Assembly (NCBI GenBank): GCA_964467635.1
Contig: CAYXRN010000099.1
Location: 1-12,216, forward strand
DNA from: FW021-bin31 sp964467635
GTDB lineage: Bacteria; Bacteroidota; Bacteroidia; Chitinophagales; Chitinophagaceae
Length of the DNA: 12,216 bases
Direction: 5' to 3'
The notes under the pieces were generated by a model. The model had not been told where the DNA came from. It saw nothing but the letters and a program-made list of their open reading frames with translations, and ran no database searches. Positions 1 through 6,923 of this stretch are shown here, one piece after another; the first letter of the stretch is position 1; each line of letters starts with the position of its first letter. Made by a program: the position numbers and the translations under genes.

Positions 1-7
1 AGCCGTG

Positions 8-38
8 CAAAGGTAGAGCCCTTTAACTTATCCGCAAA
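8..38 (-). promoter_or_regulatory. Bacteroidota-type promoter firing left out of the window
   Basis: Read on the minus strand, TTTG (35-38) is followed after exactly 19 bases by TACCTTTG (8-15). This is a full match to the Bacteroidota primary sigma factor consensus TTTG-N19-TAnnTTTG. It lies downstream of truA on the same strand, so it should start a separate transcript for a gene beyond the left edge. Its target cannot be seen. Confidence 0.7.
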
Positions 39-81
39 ATATTTTTTCAAAAGAAAGATAAAAAACGGAATTCACCCTGTT

Positions 82-828
82 TTAACGCAAAAAAATATCA
101 GAAGGATAGTGCACCTCCTCCAGAAAAAGCCCTTGTGGAGGTGCGGAGAAGTCAGCAGCGCCACATTGTTGCAATTCCAATAACTGCTCCAGTTCCGAAA
201 GGCTTATTTGGTCTCTTCCCACTCTTAACATTGTAGCAACCAGTCCCCTCACCATTCCCCTCAAAAACCGATTGGAAGTAATAAAAAACACGATCCGGTC
301 TTCATACGGCCGCCAGACGGCTTCTTGAATATTACAGTTAAAGGTTTTTACTTGGGTATTTCTCTTCGAGAAAGACTTAAAGTTCCTATGGGTTAACAAT
401 AGATCTGCGGCTGCCTGCATTTTTTCCAGGTCAAGCGGATAGGGAAAAAAATAGCCAAAGTCTTTTAAAAACGGGTCTTTGGTGGTGTATAATACGTATT
501 GGTAAGCGCGGGCTGTTGCAGAAAAGCGGGCATGTGCGTTTTGTTTTACCGGGTGAATGGCTTTCAGTGCAATAGAAGATGGCAGTATTGCATTTATTTT
601 ATACCGCCACTCTGGCGGAACAGGCTGATCCAAATCTATATGAAGAAAATTTTGACGGGCATGTACGCCAGCATCCGTTCTGCTCGATCCCATTGTCGTT
701 ACCGGTTGTTTGAGCAATATTTCCAAGCTACGGTTGATCTCCCCCTGAATGGTCTTCGCGTTTTTTTGCACCTGAAAACCAGCATGCTGATCCCCTTTGT
801 AAGCTACTTCTAAAAAATAACGGGACAT
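82..828 (-). CDS. truA: tRNA pseudouridine synthase A (TruA)
   Basis: This 248-residue protein has the usual length and motifs of TruA, the cytoplasmic enzyme that isomerises uridines 38-40 in the anticodon stem-loop of many tRNAs to pseudouridine. The catalytic aspartate is D52 in the motif GSSRTDAGVHA (47-57). The family's conserved tyrosine is Y109 in RAYQY. The later conserved stretches are NRFLRGMVRGLVATMLRVG (196-214) and the C-terminal FSAPPQGLFLEEVHY (227-241). The start is the ATG at 828, which begins MSRYFLEVAYKG, as is typical of the family. The gene starts only 5 bases after the stop of the DUF4476 protein gene on the same strand, so the two are probably co-transcribed. No clear hairpin terminator follows it; only a T-run lies downstream before the next promoter. 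Identification is secure from the motifs. Confidence 0.97.
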   Translation of the reverse strand: MSRYFLEVAYKGDQHAGFQVQKNAKTIQGEINRSLEILLKQPVTTMGSSRTDAGVHARQNFLHIDLDQPVPPEWRYKINAILPSSIALKAIHPVKQNAHARFSATARAYQYVLYTTKDPFLKDFGYFFPYPLDLEKMQAAADLLLTHRNFKSFSKRNTQVKTFNCNIQEAVWRPYEDRIVFFITSNRFLRGMVRGLVATMLRVGRDQISLSELEQLLELQQCGAADFSAPPQGLFLEEVHYPSDIFLR

Positions 829-833
829 GAGTT

Positions 834-2276
834 TTACCGGATGTAGTCTTTAAGCCGATTCTGATAATGCTGGCTGCTAAGTGTCTGAACCAGCGATTCG
901 TAATTGTCCTTTTCGGAGCAATGCAGGTATGCGGTCTTTAAAAATTGCAACCTGAAATCATCGGTAGGAAATAAATAGGCCAATTGTTTTATCTGGGACA
1001 CCGTAAAACACTTGTCATCGGAGAGGTAGCGGTTAGCCGTACGAAGCATGGCTTCTGCACTTTTTTTTGCCGCGACCTTGCGACGCACCTTGTTAAAATA
1101 TTGCGCGTCTGCTATTTCACTACAAAGAACACCATTCGCTTCTAGCGCCTGCTCCTGTCGTCTTTGTTTGTCGCCAAGCAAAGGAGAAGCCACACTTGAT
1201 GATCCGGAGTCCACCACCGCGGTATCTACTTTTTCCAGTAAACGGTCAAAAAGAGAACCTCCGGAATTGTTCTTCTCCTGTTCAGCCAGTCGTTGTTGTC
1301 GCTTCCACCGCCTTAATTCTTTACCGCTGGTAATAATCGTATCATTATAGGGGTTCTCATCTTGCTGGACATTTGGCAGCCTATTGTCCTCAGGCCTTTC
1401 GTCATGCTGTTGTCCATCAGCAGCCGGGGAAAAATCAATAAACGTCAGATCAGCAGCCGTATTGGCAGGAGGAGAGGCGGGTTGGGGGGAGGTCGTTTCA
1501 GGCGTCGCCACCTGTTCACCTGCTTGTTTTTCTTTCGTGGCCGTACTACCGGCCTCAGGATTCAGAAGATCAAAAAAAGACGGCTCCTTCTTTTTTTCCT
1601 CTGGCTCAGGGATTTTTTCGTCCGGAGGGGCCACCGTTGCCACATCCGATGTAACAGGCGGTTCTTCCGCAAGCGGCGTATCCCGCTCAGTGGTTTTGTT
1701 CTCCGTAGGAGGAACAGACGGGGTGCTGCCGCCGGTAACGGCGTTCAGCATCGTTTCAAACGGGTTCTCCTCTGGCGTCGACTGCGCTTCCGCTGGTTTC
1801 TCTTCCCCTGTATGACTTGCAAGCGGATCTGCAGGCACCTCGCCCTCCGACTGTTCCGTTTGTTTCTTCCCTATACCGGCAATGGTAGAGGGCAAGATCC
1901 GGTTACCCGCGGAAGTAGCCACCTCGGCAGGCTGCAGCACTTGGTTGCTTTGAATATTGACCAACTGCAACTTTCCTCCTATGGTACGTAACAAGTATCC
2001 CTTATCGCCTGAATTGTCTATAACAATTTTAAAAGCAGCTTCAGGAACTTTCTTTTTTGCAAAACCAACGATTATAGGATAGGTGCCTTTTTTCACCTGA
2101 TTTAAAACAAGATAACCTGATTGTGTGCTGCTTAAAATAGAGTCTTTCATTTTGATATAAAACGGCGTACCCTCTTCACTCTGGATATACATGAAATGCG
2201 ATTGTGCCATAGCCAACGATCCCGACAGGACCACGCACAACACGATTAATATTAATCTTCTCAAATTTTCAAGCAT
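834..2276 (-). CDS. secreted DUF4476 domain protein with a disordered middle
   Basis: The protein is 480 residues from the ATG at 2276. An in-frame ATG at 2327 would add 17 residues. The inner start is preferred because it puts a short basic N-region (MLENLRR) directly before a hydrophobic core, with a signal peptidase I site after LAMA (about residue 24). The mature protein is therefore likely periplasmic or exported. Residues about 25-115 look like a small beta-rich domain. Residues about 135-330 are rich in Pro, Glu, Thr and Ser and are probably a disordered linker. Residues about 385-478 match the DUF4476 pattern common in Bacteroidota secreted proteins: helical, with two cysteines (C423 and C453), NRYLSDDKCFTVSQIKQLAYLF and FLKTAYLHCSEKDNY. 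Its biochemical function is unknown. It immediately precedes truA, but a shared role is not implied by anything visible. The recognition of DUF4476 is from memory of the family. Confidence 0.85.
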   Translation of the reverse strand: MLENLRRLILIVLCVVLSGSLAMAQSHFMYIQSEEGTPFYIKMKDSILSSTQSGYLVLNQVKKGTYPIIVGFAKKKVPEAAFKIVIDNSGDKGYLLRTIGGKLQLVNIQSNQVLQPAEVATSAGNRILPSTIAGIGKKQTEQSEGEVPADPLASHTGEEKPAEAQSTPEENPFETMLNAVTGGSTPSVPPTENKTTERDTPLAEEPPVTSDVATVAPPDEKIPEPEEKKKEPSFFDLLNPEAGSTATKEKQAGEQVATPETTSPQPASPPANTAADLTFIDFSPAADGQQHDERPEDNRLPNVQQDENPYNDTIITSGKELRRWKRQQRLAEQEKNNSGGSLFDRLLEKVDTAVVDSGSSSVASPLLGDKQRRQEQALEANGVLCSEIADAQYFNKVRRKVAAKKSAEAMLRTANRYLSDDKCFTVSQIKQLAYLFPTDDFRLQFLKTAYLHCSEKDNYESLVQTLSSQHYQNRLKDYIR

Positions 2277-2413
2277 CTTTTTTTGTTTTTCCCCGCTGAA
2301 AAGAACATTCAGCAAAATTTGTTCCATCTTCTAAAGCCTCCCGGTAGCGATGTTTTCGGAAAAAAGCATGGCTATCCTTTTACCTTCTTTACATGGCTAC
2401 ACATTGTGAATGA

Positions 2414-2421
2414 CAAAAATA
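2414..2421 (-). promoter_or_regulatory. candidate -7 element for the DUF4476-truA unit
   Basis: On the minus strand this reads TATTTTTG, a full match to TAnnTTTG. No TTTG or TTG is found at the proper distance upstream, and the leader to the ATG at 2276 would be about 130 bases, so the assignment is weak. The divergent region 2328-2495 shows no other recognisable element. Confidence 0.3.
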
Positions 2422-2495
2422 AAGAAAAACCCGTATGATACCTTACAATTATCGGTTTTAATCGCTTCTTCGGGAATTAATCAGGAATTAAGCCG

Positions 2496-2503
2496 TATTT
2501 TTG
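2496..2503 (+). promoter_or_regulatory. -7 promoter element for the polysaccharide deacetylase gene
   Basis: TATTTTTG fully matches TAnnTTTG and ends 24 bases before the ATG at 2528. The -33 position holds no clear TTG. The element covers the in-frame TTG at 2501-2503, which argues against that codon as the translation start. Confidence 0.5.
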
Positions 2504-2527
2504 AAAAGAATTTATTATCCATCATTT

Positions 2528-3169
2528 ATGTTTTACCTGACCCGTACCCCAGCCTGGATGAGAGCCTTTTCCAAAAAGTGCATCTGGAAACTTCAACCGG
2601 CAGAAAAAACCGTCTATCTCACTTTTGATGACGGTCCCAATCCCAATGTAACCCCCTTTATTTTAGAACAACTAAGGCGATACAATGCCAAAGCTACTTT
2701 TTTTTGCATCGGCAAGAACGTCGTAGAACACCCCGATCTTTTCCAGGAAATATTTGATGATGGTCATGCCATCGGCAATCATACGCATAACCACCTCAAC
2801 GGCTGGAAAACAAAAACCACCGACTATGTCACCAATGTAGCGGAAGCTAAAAAATACATTCCCTCCCTGTTGTTTCGCCCCCCATACGGAAAGATAAAGC
2901 CCAAACAAATCAAAGCATTATCTAAAAAAATACCCGGCATCCAGTTTATCATGTGGGACATCCTCAGCGGGGATTTCGATACAAGCCGGCAGCCGCAAAC
3001 GTGCCTTCAGCAGGTGCTTTTCAAATTTCGTTCCGGCTCTATTATTGTCTTTCACGACAGTGACAAGGCCTGGGAACGGATGAGTTACGTGCTTCCCCGG
3101 GTGTTGGAACATTTTAAGAAAAAGGGGTACAAAGTAGCGGCTTTACCGGATAAACTTTCCCAAGGATAA
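2528..3169 (+). CDS. polysaccharide deacetylase (NodB homology domain)
   Basis: The protein has 213 residues from the ATG at 2528 and is almost entirely one NodB (carbohydrate esterase 4) domain, a metal-dependent fold that removes acetyl groups from N-acetylated sugars such as peptidoglycan or chitin-like polymers. All five motifs are visible: TFDDGP (32-37, catalytic D34 and metal-binding D35), the metal histidines H85 and H89 in GNHTHNH, RPPYG (117-121), the WDILSGDFD stretch (143-151), and IVFHDS with H176. An in-frame TTG at 2501 would add nine residues, but it lies inside a promoter-like element, and MFYLTRTPAW resembles how I recall related proteins beginning. There is no convincing signal peptide, which is odd for an enzyme expected to act on cell-wall sugars; a short N-terminal hydrophobic stretch might still associate with membrane. 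The substrate cannot be told. The gene is alone in its transcript or reads into the next gene 53 bases on. Confidence 0.92.
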   Translation: MFYLTRTPAWMRAFSKKCIWKLQPAEKTVYLTFDDGPNPNVTPFILEQLRRYNAKATFFCIGKNVVEHPDLFQEIFDDGHAIGNHTHNHLNGWKTKTTDYVTNVAEAKKYIPSLLFRPPYGKIKPKQIKALSKKIPGIQFIMWDILSGDFDTSRQPQTCLQQVLFKFRSGSIIVFHDSDKAWERMSYVLPRVLEHFKKKGYKVAALPDKLSQG

Positions 3170-3196
3170 CTTTATGGCCTGCTCAATATGTTATCG

Positions 3197-3204
3197 TACC
3201 TTTG
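3197..3204 (+). promoter_or_regulatory. -7 promoter element for the DUF2480-lipoprotein pair
   Basis: TACCTTTG fully matches TAnnTTTG and ends 18 bases before the ATG at 3223, giving a leader of roughly a dozen bases. The -33 region is weak (no TTTG at N19). It implies that the DUF2480 gene can be transcribed apart from the deacetylase upstream. Confidence 0.6.
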
Positions 3205-3222
3205 AGACAGAAACAAAAAGCA

Positions 3223-3735
3223 ATGGAACCGATTGTAAATAAAGTGGCCAAAAGCGGGTTAATCACCCTCGATCTGGCAGAGTTGCTGCCTGAAAAAGAC
3301 AGCTATCTTATCTTTGACTTAAAGCCCTTTCTATTTCGCGAGCTTATACTGAAGGAAAAAGATTTCAGGGCACAATTAAAAGAACATGACTGGCAAAAAT
3401 ACCATGGAAAACGAGTGAGCATAACCTGTTCCACCGATGCCATCATCCCCATGTGGGCTTATATGCTGGTCACCACCTACTTGCAGCCGGTCGCCCGAGT
3501 GGTAAGTACCGGCTCCGAAAAGGAACTCCTGCAAACCGTTCTTTTAGAACGCATTGAGGCGCTACCAGCTGAAGACTACCTGAACAAGCGCGTTGTCATA
3601 AAAGGCTGCGGGGATCGTCCTGTTCCGGCTGCGGCCTATGTAGCTGTCATGAAGAAGTTTCAGCCGGTCGTAAAAAGCCTGATGTTTGGAGAACCGTGCA
3701 GCACAGTTCCGGTATTTAAGCAAAAAAGGACCTGA
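3223..3735 (+). CDS. DUF2480 family protein
   Basis: This 170-residue protein has no signal peptide or membrane segment, so it is probably cytoplasmic. The sequence (start MEPIVNKVAKSGLITLDL; FDLKPFLFRELILKEKDFR) matches the DUF2480 family of Bacteroidota, which has no known function. The ATG at 3223 is preferred over an in-frame TTG at 3202, because that TTG is part of the promoter's -7 element, and an A-rich stretch precedes the ATG. Residues 59-98 and 118-157 are related to each other: both contain a KRVxI...D...P..AY..V....QPV pattern, with 14 of 40 positions identical by hand alignment, so the protein looks like an internal duplication. Its stop codon overlaps the start of the following lipoprotein gene by one base (TGATG), which suggests coupled translation. 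The family call comes from memory; the function is unknown. Confidence 0.85.
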   Translation: MEPIVNKVAKSGLITLDLAELLPEKDSYLIFDLKPFLFRELILKEKDFRAQLKEHDWQKYHGKRVSITCSTDAIIPMWAYMLVTTYLQPVARVVSTGSEKELLQTVLLERIEALPAEDYLNKRVVIKGCGDRPVPAAAYVAVMKKFQPVVKSLMFGEPCSTVPVFKQKRT

Positions 3736-4439
3736 TGAGCAGTGTTGTTAAAATACGCCTGGCGCTGGGGTTCTGTAGCCTGCTGTTCCTGTCAACATCC
3801 TGTGGAAACAGCGACAAAAAACACTCGACCACTGCAGGTGACTCTACCTATGAAACAGCTACACCGCGGGCGAAAGCGTCCATGGGAACAGATATTCAGC
3901 AGGTTTTCAAAAGCCCGGGGCTGAGCCATTGGCAGACACGAATGAAAAAAGCGTATCCTCATTTTTCTGCCAGGCATTTTCAACAGGCTAAGAAAAATCC
4001 TTTATCCCGGTCAGGCACCCAACCGTTTTCAGAAGAAAAATGGCAGGTCTTCCAGCCCTACTTCATTCCGGGCCCCGCTAAAAAGAAGGCGATTGATTTA
4101 TACAGTTACGGGCATCTTCCGGGTGACAGTGGCGGACAGCTGGAACCCGGCTCCCCTGACAATGAAGTCAACCTGGTAGACCTGACAGAAAAAACCAAGA
4201 CCCGGCTGCTTTACGCCGGCCCGGGAACTGACTTTCAGCATGCAGAATGGCTCAATGACAGCATTATTATCGTCACCGGAGAATCAGACGCCAATGAAGA
4301 AAATGAAATGAAACCGGTCGTTTGGACAATAAATATACAATCAGGCGTCGTAGCCGAATATTTTTACCAGGACACGGCAGCTACAGACTCATCGCCTCTT
4401 GTTCCGGGTGATACTGGAAGCGGGGAAAGCCCCCATTAA
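3735..4439 (+). CDS. putative lipoprotein of unknown function
   Basis: I do not recognise a family for this 234-residue protein. It begins with a short basic-hydrophobic signal sequence (about residues 6-20) ending in STSCGNS, so C23 is the likely lipidated cysteine, although the serine at -3 makes a relaxed lipobox. The residues after C23 are not acid-rich, so there is no clear surface-export signal. Residues about 25-50 are a polar linker. Residues about 115-215 resemble beta-propeller-like repeats by eye: a basic KKKAIDLYSYG segment, then NEVNLVDLTEKTKTRLLYAG, EWLNDSIIIVTGES and VVWTINIQSGVVAEYFY, a pattern of a property read-out followed by its comparison. The C-terminus is rich in Ser, Gly and Pro. 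The start overlaps the DUF2480 stop (TGATG), so the two proteins are probably made together. Localisation to a membrane facing the periplasm is inferred. Confidence 0.75.
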   Translation: MSSVVKIRLALGFCSLLFLSTSCGNSDKKHSTTAGDSTYETATPRAKASMGTDIQQVFKSPGLSHWQTRMKKAYPHFSARHFQQAKKNPLSRSGTQPFSEEKWQVFQPYFIPGPAKKKAIDLYSYGHLPGDSGGQLEPGSPDNEVNLVDLTEKTKTRLLYAGPGTDFQHAEWLNDSIIIVTGESDANEENEMKPVVWTINIQSGVVAEYFYQDTAATDSSPLVPGDTGSGESPH

Positions 4440-4455
4440 AACGAGCTGTTTGACT

Positions 4456-4514
4456 GAAAGAATGCGGCGAATGACCCGGACAAGAGAAGAGCCTTTCGCA
4501 TCTTTCTTTTCTTT
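4456..4514 (+). terminator. probable rho-independent terminator after the lipoprotein gene
   Basis: The arm GAAAGAATGCG (4456-4466) can pair with CGCATCTTTC (4497-4506) as a 10-bp stem with one bulged A, followed by TTTTCTTT (4507-4514). The 30-base loop is large. It lies 16 bases past the stop of the lipoprotein gene, in the space between two convergent genes. On the minus strand no T-run follows the stem, so it fits only the rightward unit. Confidence 0.45.
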
Positions 4515-4542
4515 ATGGCAGTGGGCTACATGAATTAACACG

Positions 4543-6438
4543 CTAGTGTACCTCTTTGATCTTTATGGTGATGTTGGGCACCAATCCGCCACCGGCGGAC
4601 ATATGAAAAACCTCGGGTGAATCCGTCTCCTCCCAGTTACCCTCGTCCCAATGATCCCGGTCAAAATAATCTTCTTTTAGCTCATCCAGATTGTCTCTGA
4701 AATCAATCTGCTTTCCCTCGGGAACAAATACCTCCAACAGGATGTGTTGGTTTCTAAAAGGGATACCGCTGGGCATTACAAACCCGTCGGAAATATAGAG
4801 TACCGAATCCTTTTGTTGTATGGGATACCGGAGCAAAGACGCATAATGCCGGGCCTGATCAGCCGTTCGTCCATTGGAGAAACGGACAATGCGGACATGA
4901 TAATTGCTGTCCTCACTTTTCCTAACTGAGAGCTTTACGGCATCTAAACGTATGCTGTCCTCACTTATCTGGATAAAATCAGCCAACCAGTTATCCTCAT
5001 CGTCAAAAATAAAATGGCTGCCCCACCCGTCAATACGTTCGTTTGTGGCTTGCTTTTTCAAGATCAATACCTTTCCCGGCTGGGTAAGATGCACATCCTC
5101 GGTTCTGGAATAATTCATCCTGAAGTCCTTTCCAACGGAGACCAACAGGCTGATGGCGCAGAGGACACCGATGAACCAAAGTATAAATAAAGAAAGACCC
5201 ACATAACGGAAACGCGGACGGAAACCGGTGATCAATTTTACCAAAATCCAAATCAAGGCGACAACCGGAATGCCCAGCGTAAGTAAAATAGCCGGCCATG
5301 CCAACATATGCTGCAAGGGAGAAGCCAGGAGGAGCGATTTTAAAGGGAAAGCGAAAGAAGCCAACGCGGTCACGCCGAGAAAGCCGCCTGTCAGTCCGAT
5401 CAGTACTCCACAAAGCGAAATGATAATAACGGCTAAGATAAAATACAGGACAATCTTTACCAGCGTTCCAAAAATTTCCCCTGCCACGCCCTGTTTCTTC
5501 ACACTATCCCGCGGGCTGGAAGCCGGGGTACTGCCCGGGAGCGTCGGGTCTATCTTTTTTTTTTCGTCCCCCGTAGATTTATAGGCATTGGACAAGCTTT
5601 GGAGATCCACTTTTTCCCCACGCATTTCCAACTTTTCGGCCTGGGTAACCGCCTTGGGAACAGCGATCCACAAGATGATATACAAGACAATTAATGTAGG
5701 CAATGCCCCTACCGAAAAAGGAAAAAAGAGATTGTGGAACCCCCAAAAACGTACGGAATCGTCAAAAACACCGGTAAAAATAACCGCCAGCAAGGGCAAG
5801 ATAAACAGGATACGCGGGATAACCGGATCTATTTTAAAATACGCTGCCAACCCAGAAGCCACCCCCCCGACCACCTTGTGATCGGTGTCCCGGTATAGCC
5901 GCCGCCGCAGAGGCGTGGCCCCGTCCTCGCTGCCTGGCAAAATGATCCACAAAACGACATAAGCGATCAATCCAACCCCGTAGGCCCAAATGAGAATAAA
6001 GGTAATTACCCGGACAATAGCAGGGTCTATTTTAAAGTGATTGGCTATGCCCGAGCACACCCCACCAATCAGTTTGTCCTTCACATTTCGCGTCAGTCTT
6101 TTCGGCTCCTCCGCATTTTCATAGGCATATTGTTCCTCACCGGTAGCCTGTTTTTCCTGAGGTTCTGTAGAAGTCTCTTCCTCCAACTGTTCCGGACGCC
6201 CCATTGTCGCTATCATTAGATCCACGTCCTGATCGGTAATACAATGCGCCCCCTTTTTCAATTTCTCCTGGAAAAGCTCCGCAATGCGATCCTCGATATC
6301 ACTGACAATTTCCTCTCCCCCTTCTTCACGACCAAAATAGCGTGCCAGGCTGTCCAGGTAGCCTTTCAACAACTCGTAAGCCGTATCCTCAATGGGGATC
6401 AGTCTGCCTGACAAATTGATGTTAATAATCTTTTTCAT
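4543..6438 (-). CDS. large membrane protein with two PspC domains
   Basis: The protein has 631 residues. Residues 1-90 form a soluble helical region (MKKIININLSGRLIPIEDTA start, DIEDRIAELF, TMGRPEQLEEE) that commonly precedes PspC domains in Bacteroidota. Two PspC domains follow: about 113-170 (KLIGGVCSGIANHFKIDPAIVR, then a membrane segment ending WIILPGSE) and about 178-263 (KVVGGVASGLAAYFKIDP, ending LWIAVPKA); the second carries an extra loop of about 25 residues. After a polar linker come further membrane segments at about 322-352, 366-404 and 412-436. A C-terminal domain of about 190 residues, probably outside the cytoplasm, has a very acidic stretch at 580-607. PspC is the membrane partner of the phage-shock envelope-stress response in Proteobacteria; its role in this fusion is inferred to be membrane homeostasis. 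It starts 28 bases after padR, so the two form an operon, which PadR probably represses. Confidence 0.9.
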   Translation of the reverse strand: MKKIININLSGRLIPIEDTAYELLKGYLDSLARYFGREEGGEEIVSDIEDRIAELFQEKLKKGAHCITDQDVDLMIATMGRPEQLEEETSTEPQEKQATGEEQYAYENAEEPKRLTRNVKDKLIGGVCSGIANHFKIDPAIVRVITFILIWAYGVGLIAYVVLWIILPGSEDGATPLRRRLYRDTDHKVVGGVASGLAAYFKIDPVIPRILFILPLLAVIFTGVFDDSVRFWGFHNLFFPFSVGALPTLIVLYIILWIAVPKAVTQAEKLEMRGEKVDLQSLSNAYKSTGDEKKKIDPTLPGSTPASSPRDSVKKQGVAGEIFGTLVKIVLYFILAVIIISLCGVLIGLTGGFLGVTALASFAFPLKSLLLASPLQHMLAWPAILLTLGIPVVALIWILVKLITGFRPRFRYVGLSLFILWFIGVLCAISLLVSVGKDFRMNYSRTEDVHLTQPGKVLILKKQATNERIDGWGSHFIFDDEDNWLADFIQISEDSIRLDAVKLSVRKSEDSNYHVRIVRFSNGRTADQARHYASLLRYPIQQKDSVLYISDGFVMPSGIPFRNQHILLEVFVPEGKQIDFRDNLDELKEDYFDRDHWDEGNWEETDSPEVFHMSAGGGLVPNITIKIKEVH

Positions 6439-6466
6439 GGGAATGTTGGTTTTGGAAATTTTATGT

Positions 6467-6802
6467 TTAATTTTGAATAGGTTCCGTTAAATGATTGACG
6501 GCACGTGAAAGCTGTTCCCAGGTTTTTTCCAGTTGCTGGTAAAAGGCTTCTCCATCATCTGTTAAAGAAAAGTATTTCCGCGGTGGTCCCGCGTTGCTCT
6601 CCACCCAACGATAAGTCAGCAAGCCGGCATTCTTCAGCCGGGTCAACAAAGGGTACAACGTTCCTTCCAGTACATTCAGCTTCGACTCCTTCATCTTTTC
6701 GATGATATCTGATGGATAGGCTTCCTGTTGCCTGATCACCGAAAGAATACAGAACTCCAATATGCCCTTTCTCATCTGTGATTGCGTGTTCTCAATATTC
6801 AT
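6467..6802 (-). CDS. PadR family transcriptional regulator
   Basis: This 111-residue protein is a compact PadR regulator consisting mainly of the winged helix-turn-helix DNA-binding domain. The hallmark stretch is EGTLYPLLTRLKNAGLL (46-62), followed by the wing motif GPPRKYFSLTDDG (72-84) and a short C-terminal helix for dimer formation. The length is that of the small-PadR subgroup. PadR proteins usually repress neighbouring membrane-protein or efflux genes and are released by small molecules or stress; the effector here is unknown. The gene is first in a two-gene unit with the PspC protein gene, and a 25-base imperfect palindrome sits on its own promoter, so autoregulation is likely. The start ATG at 6802 gives the normal N-terminus with MRKGILEFCILSVI about ten residues in. 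Confidence 0.94.
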   Translation of the reverse strand: MNIENTQSQMRKGILEFCILSVIRQQEAYPSDIIEKMKESKLNVLEGTLYPLLTRLKNAGLLTYRWVESNAGPPRKYFSLTDDGEAFYQQLEKTWEQLSRAVNHLTEPIQN

Positions 6803-6832
6803 TTCGCTTGTTTAAAAAAGTGAATGATGAGG

Positions 6833-6863
6833 CAAAGATAGTAAACTTTTAGTACTATGCAAC
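6833..6863 (-). promoter_or_regulatory. promoter of padR-pspC
   Basis: On the minus strand GTTG (6860-6863, three of four bases match TTTG) is followed after 19 bases by TATCTTTG (6833-6840), a full match to TAnnTTTG. The element ends 30 bases before the padR start, leaving a short leader. Confidence 0.65.
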
Positions 6864-6874
6864 ACATAATACTA
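6850..6874. promoter_or_regulatory. imperfect palindrome, probable PadR operator
   Basis: TAGTACTATG (6850-6859) and CATAATACTA (6865-6874) are inverted copies with nine of ten positions matching, separated by five bases, CAACA. The centre coincides with the -33 element of the padR promoter, so a dimer bound here would block transcription. The arm core ATG-N5-CAT resembles the dyad sites bound by PadR regulators. Binding by this PadR is inferred. The site also lies 15 bases from the possible -33 element of the divergent adenine deaminase gene. Confidence 0.55.
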
Positions 6875-6888
6875 TTTTTAACAAAATG

Positions 6889-6919
6889 ATTGCTGGTTTT
6901 TTTTTATTCACTACCTTTA
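6889..6919 (+). promoter_or_regulatory. probable promoter of ade
   Basis: ATTG (6889-6892) is followed after 19 bases by TACCTTTA (6912-6919), seven of the eight letters allowed by TAnnTTTG. The element ends only four bases before the ATG of ade, so transcription would begin at or within a few bases of the start codon. Confidence 0.5.
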
Positions 6920-6923
6920 TTGC

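Noticed and set aside
1362..1991. Open reading frames of 209 and 143 codons on the plus strand (1362-1991 and 1384-1815)
   Set aside because: They lie antisense to the low-complexity Pro/Glu/Thr-rich part of the DUF4476 protein gene; their Arg-rich and Ser-rich translations are what a biased reverse strand gives.
2410..2628. 72-codon plus-strand frame overlapping the deacetylase start
   Set aside because: It runs out of frame into a secure NodB domain and has no recognisable protein features.
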